A stretch of DNA of 14,910 nt, from assembly GCA_019116185.1 (NCBI GenBank), contig DXCD01000104.1:1-14910 (forward strand), given 5' to 3'. The translations under genes and the position numbers were made by a program. Source of the stretch: Candidatus Mediterraneibacter stercorigallinarum (GTDB lineage Bacteria > Bacillota > Clostridia > Lachnospirales > Lachnospiraceae). Below, piece after piece: positions 14,156 to 14,910 of the stretch (positions are counted from its first letter, which is position 1; each line of letters opens with the position of its first letter). The notes beneath the pieces were generated by a model, which saw nothing but the letters and a program-made list of their open reading frames with translations, was not told the origin of the DNA and ran no database searches.

Positions 14156-14851
14156 CTACATCTTTTCGATTTTATAACCGACTCCCCACACCACTTTCAA
14201 GTAACGCGGTTCTTTCGGATTGATCTCTATTTTCTCCCTGATATGCCGTATGTGCACTGCCACCGTGTTGTCGGCCCCGATGGCTTCTTCATTCCAGATC
14301 GACTCATAGATCTGGCTGATGGAAAACACCCTCCCCTGATTCTTCATAAGCAGAAGGAGGATATTGTACTCAATCGGCGTCAGTTTCACCGGTTCCCCGT
14401 CCACGGTCACTTCTTTCAGGTCATCATTGATCCTGAGTCCTCCAACTTCATAGATTTGATCCTGCTCTTCTTTGACAGAGCCGCCAAGCTGGTTGTACCT
14501 GCGCAGCTGGGATTTGACCCTTGCCACCAGTTCCAGCGGATTGAAGGGCTTCGTCACATAATCATCCGCCCCCACGTTCAATCCCAGGATCTTGTCCGCA
14601 TCCTCAGACTTCGCCGAGAGGATGATGATCGGAATGCTGTTCTTTTCCCGTATCTTCAATGTAGCGCGGATTCCGTCCATACGGGGCATCATCACGTCCA
14701 GGACCAGGAGGTTGACCTCCTCTTTTTCCAGAATATCAATCGCCTCTATCCCGTCATAGGCTTTCAGGATATTGTAGCCCTCCTGGGACAGATATATCTC
14801 GATCGCTTCCACGATTTCTTTGTCATCATCGCATACAAGTATATTGTACAT
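14156..14851 (-). CDS. OmpR/PhoB-family response regulator
   Basis: This 231-residue two-component regulator has a receiver domain (about 1-118) with the acidic pocket D8-D10, phospho-acceptor D52 in LLVLDVMMPRMDG, S79 and K101 in TKPF. A winged-helix DNA-binding domain (about 135-230) contains LTPIEYNILLLLMKN, the recognition-helix region DNTVAVHIRHIREK, and the terminal WGVGYKIE wing. ATG 14851 is preferred because a strong GGGAGGTGA site stands upstream at normal spacing; the in-frame ATGs at 14857 and 14878 overlap or precede that site. It is the first gene of a two-gene operon with the histidine kinase. Such regulators often control cell-envelope genes, but no target can be named from the window. 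Confidence 0.93.
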   Translation of the reverse strand: MYNILVCDDDKEIVEAIEIYLSQEGYNILKAYDGIEAIDILEKEEVNLLVLDVMMPRMDGIRATLKIREKNSIPIIILSAKSEDADKILGLNVGADDYVTKPFNPLELVARVKSQLRRYNQLGGSVKEEQDQIYEVGGLRINDDLKEVTVDGEPVKLTPIEYNILLLLMKNQGRVFSISQIYESIWNEEAIGADNTVAVHIRHIREKIEINPKEPRYLKVVWGVGYKIEKM

Positions 14852-14869
14852 AATCATCACCTCCCTTAC

Positions 14870-14898
14870 AGTATACATGATATGGGAGATTTTTTAAA
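14870..14898 (-). promoter_or_regulatory. Possible promoter of the two-component operon
   Basis: On the - strand, TTTAAA (14898-14893) and TATACT (14875-14870) are 17 bp apart. Transcription would start about at the ribosome site itself, giving an unusually short leader, so this may be chance or only one of several promoters lying beyond the window. Confidence 0.25.
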
Positions 14899-14910
14899 AG
14901 GAGGGAGGGA

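Noticed and set aside
1..14910. CRISPR arrays, tRNA, rRNA or complete insertion sequences
   Set aside because: No regularly spaced repeats, cloverleaf or rRNA-like stretches, or paired terminal inverted repeats were seen on either strand by eye.

Overview
The window reads like a chromosomal segment of a Gram-positive clostridial bacterium, most likely a gut Lachnospiraceae relative. The reasons are purine-rich GGAGG-type ribosome sites, moderate GC, a MecA-like class B penicillin-binding protein, a stand-alone PqqD-like protein, an Rpn-type PD-(D/E)XK protein, and a polyamine operon built around carboxyspermidine enzymes. The taxon is inferred from gene content and was not tested by a search.

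Layout. Positions 1-1504 (+ strand) hold a small mobile or accessory module: the 3' part of a tyrosine recombinase cut by the window edge, then a Phd/YefM antitoxin and a RelE/ParE-type toxin with their own promoter, an overlapping inverted-repeat operator and a terminator. Positions 1505-1711 are a convergent intergenic stretch with three stem-loops. From 1712 to the right end all protein genes lie on the - strand. In order of transcription (right to left) they are: an OmpR-type response regulator and a large multi-pass histidine kinase (14851-11502); a 400-bp non-coding region; a five-gene polyamine operon (11098-5273); an Rpn-family nuclease-like gene with its own promoter (5167-4295); a penicillin-binding transpeptidase (4261-2108); and a PqqD-like protein (1990-1712).

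How the genes work together. The polyamine genes encode an arginine/ornithine/lysine-type decarboxylase, a spermidine synthase homologue, an agmatinase-type ureohydrolase, carboxynorspermidine (carboxyspermidine) dehydrogenase and the matching decarboxylase. The simplest reading is arginine -> agmatine -> putrescine -> carboxyspermidine -> spermidine. The spermidine synthase homologue is the puzzle: no AdoMet decarboxylase (speD) is present in the window, and its active-site motif reads DSPNP rather than DSTDP.

The most interesting non-coding signal is the leader of the decarboxylase gene. An intrinsic terminator sits about 36 nt before the start codon. A possible 20-codon leader peptide ends with a stop codon exactly at the edge of the terminator's 3' arm. 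This layout would allow ribosome-controlled attenuation. No rRNA, tRNA, CRISPR array or complete insertion sequence was seen.
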